Shown here one piece after another: positions 62,869-64,000 of a stretch of DNA of 64,000 bases; position 1 is the first letter of the stretch, and each line of letters begins with the position of its first letter. The DNA comes from Hippopus hippopus (taxonomy: Eukaryota; Mollusca; Bivalvia; Cardiida; Cardiidae), in the NCBI GenBank assembly GCA_946811185.2, contig OX328109.1, positions 6,448,001 to 6,512,000 on the forward strand. The letters are read 5' to 3'. The notes beneath the pieces were generated by a model. It was not told the DNA's origin and made no database searches. It saw only the letters and a list, made by a program, of their open reading frames with translations. The position numbers and the translations under genes were made by a program.

Positions 62869-63002
62869 CAATAATTTTTTTTTTATATCTGCTATTATTT
62901 TTCTCCAATATCATCCCATGGATTGAGACCTATCAAAATTGATCGAGTTTTAGCCATCATGTTCATACATGTATTTACCTAAACCACATTGGAACATTAT
63001 AA

Positions 63003-63222
63003 CCCTTTAACAAACACAACTTCTAGTCTTGTCCAGTATAAAATCATTTGCAGACAACAAATCATAAGTAGCAAAAATGGTAAATTCTATCTTTGAAAGG
63101 GTAGAGAACATTACGGAATAGGGAGAAAATGCTGGTTACCAGCATTTTCTCCTTTTCCCATATTGTTTTCAAATGCCTGTTTCCTCGGGGATATTAAAAC
63201 TTGAGATTGTGTGGTAAAGGGT
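63003..63222 (-). mobile_element. PAL-A copy
   Basis: accctttaacaaacacaact; stem 63108-63170, nearly perfect in the inner part; end ttgtgtggtaaagggttta. Confidence 0.85.
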
Positions 63223-63555
63223 TTACAAGTATATCATGTTTGGATTTATTTCTTTTTATTAACATTTATTGGGTTTGCTCAGATTACTTGGTGAATAAAG
63301 TGGCTTCTCCCTGAGGAATCCAACATTTGATGTAAATAACAGATTGGATTTTCAGATACTAAAATTTTACTTCAGCAAACTCAGGACCATCACTTCCCTC
63401 TCTTTGAAGCTGTGTTTTAAATTTTATCACAAGTGGGATATATTGGTAGAACTAGTCTTATATTTTCATTCAGTCACACTATTTATATGATCACTCTGTA
63501 TCATCACGACATCATATTTAATAAAGTCTCTTTATTTCTTACACATGTTTGGGAT
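63223..63555. other. No gene supported
   Basis: AT-rich; an open frame of 89 codons starting at 63433 has no recognisable protein features and runs into the repeat that follows. Confidence 0.4.
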
Positions 63556-63561
63556 TTTTTT

Positions 63562-64000
63562 AGCTCCACTGGCCGAAGGCCAGAGAGCTATTGTCATGGC
63601 GTTGTGTCCGTCGTGCGTCCGTCCGTCCGTTCGTTCGTCCGTTCGTCCGTGCGTGCTTCTGTAAACTTTTTCTTTAAAAATCTTCTCCTCAGAAACTATT
63701 GACTGGATTTTTACCAAATTTCACAGGAATGTTCCTTTGGTGGTCCTCTTTCAAATTCCTTCAAATAATTGTGTTCCATGAAGAATTCTGGTTGCCATGG
63801 CAACCAAAGTAAAAAACCTTTAAAAATCTTCTCCTCCCAAACCGCTATTTGGATAGCATTATTATTTTGCAGGAATGTTCCTTAGATACAGGTTTACAGA
63901 ATTCCTTAAAAAAAAAAAGATCTGTCAAAAAACATGGCTTTTATGGGAGACTCATTTTCCTTTTATGGTATAAAGTAAAATCTTTGAAAAATTTCTTCTC
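63562..64000 (+). repeat. Dispersed repeat running off the window
   Basis: It opens with agctccactggccgaaggcc + agagagct (a short inverted start), then a gtccgtccgt block, then aaatcttctcctcagaaact, gccatggcaaccaaag. aaaaatcttctcctc occurs three times (about 63677, 63822 and, partly, 63986), so the unit is about 145-165 bp. Similar in layout to 55165-56050. Confidence 0.7.

Noticed and set aside
1..64000. Endogenous viral sequence, LTR retrotransposon or prokaryotic gene cluster
   Set aside because: No gag, protease, integrase or capsid-like motif, no LTR pair, no operon-like packing of genes was seen; the only polymerase-related remnant is the LINE fragment at 35936-36313.

Overview
The window is nuclear DNA of a eukaryote, most likely a bivalve mollusc. 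The reasons are GT-AG introns, AT-rich sequence, dense microsatellites, tRNA-derived SINEs, and many copies of short palindromic (MITE-like) elements of kinds I associate with heterodont clam and mussel genomes. The lineage is inferred from repeat style and one recognisable gene; I could not search a database. Nothing looks prokaryotic.

Only one gene can be assembled with confidence: a TLC-domain membrane protein of the TLCD1/TLCD2 type on the + strand, four coding exons from 39613 to 52275, 280 residues, with all three splice junctions in phase. Introns 1-3 are packed with repeats, and a hairpin element lies within 10 bases after the stop codon. At the left end, on the - strand, are two first-exon-like reading frames: a secreted coiled-coil protein (1892-2444) and a small four-cysteine ZAD-like zinc domain (1399-1634). 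The second lies inside a 581-bp insertion. A BED-type zinc-finger exon (41285-41530) sits inside a 1.2-kb element with hAT-like inverted ends. A degraded LINE reverse-transcriptase C-terminus lies at 35936-36313 on the - strand.

The rest is mainly mobile elements. I use these labels. PAL-A: ends CCCTTTACC, with a central palindrome around AATGCTGGTAACCAGCATT. PAL-B: ends CCCTTAGGCTGCTAAGCG, with core GATCAGACTGCAC. PAL-C: ends GAGCCATGCTCTG, with core CAGGTCAGCCTGCGCA. PAL-F: core CTGATTGGCTAAACC. PAL-G: a double hairpin with ends ATGGCTTGCAACACGCG. PAL-H: two alternating palindromic modules. PAL-K, PAL-L and PAL-M: longer inverted-repeat elements. PGB: a 545-bp element with TTAA at both ends. 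SINE-D is the commonest SINE; SINE-E, SINE-Q, SINE-R, SINE-J and a CORE-like SINE have other heads, and all but SINE-J share the SINE-D 3' tail. For PAL-A and PAL-B, + means the listed end is at the left; for PAL-C, + means the core hairpin is near the left end.

Layout. 1-3 kb: SINE, PAL-B, PAL-M and two - strand exons. 3-39 kb: no supported gene, but dozens of PAL and SINE copies, with a patchwork of four SINE-Q units at 9.8-11.2 kb, a tandem duplication at 25.2-26.0 kb, a perfect 66-bp palindrome at 31.3 kb and a tandem PAL-H pair at 32.1-33.1 kb. 39.6-52.3 kb: the TLCD gene with hAT, PGB and a 42-bp satellite with 125-bp higher-order repeats in intron 1. 52.3-64 kb: repeats, including a 156-bp tandem array at 55.2-56.0 kb and a 48-bp minisatellite at 59.3-59.9 kb.

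The observation I rate highest is that the palindrome stems of several unrelated element families carry matching changes on both arms, copy by copy, which independent point mutation would not give.
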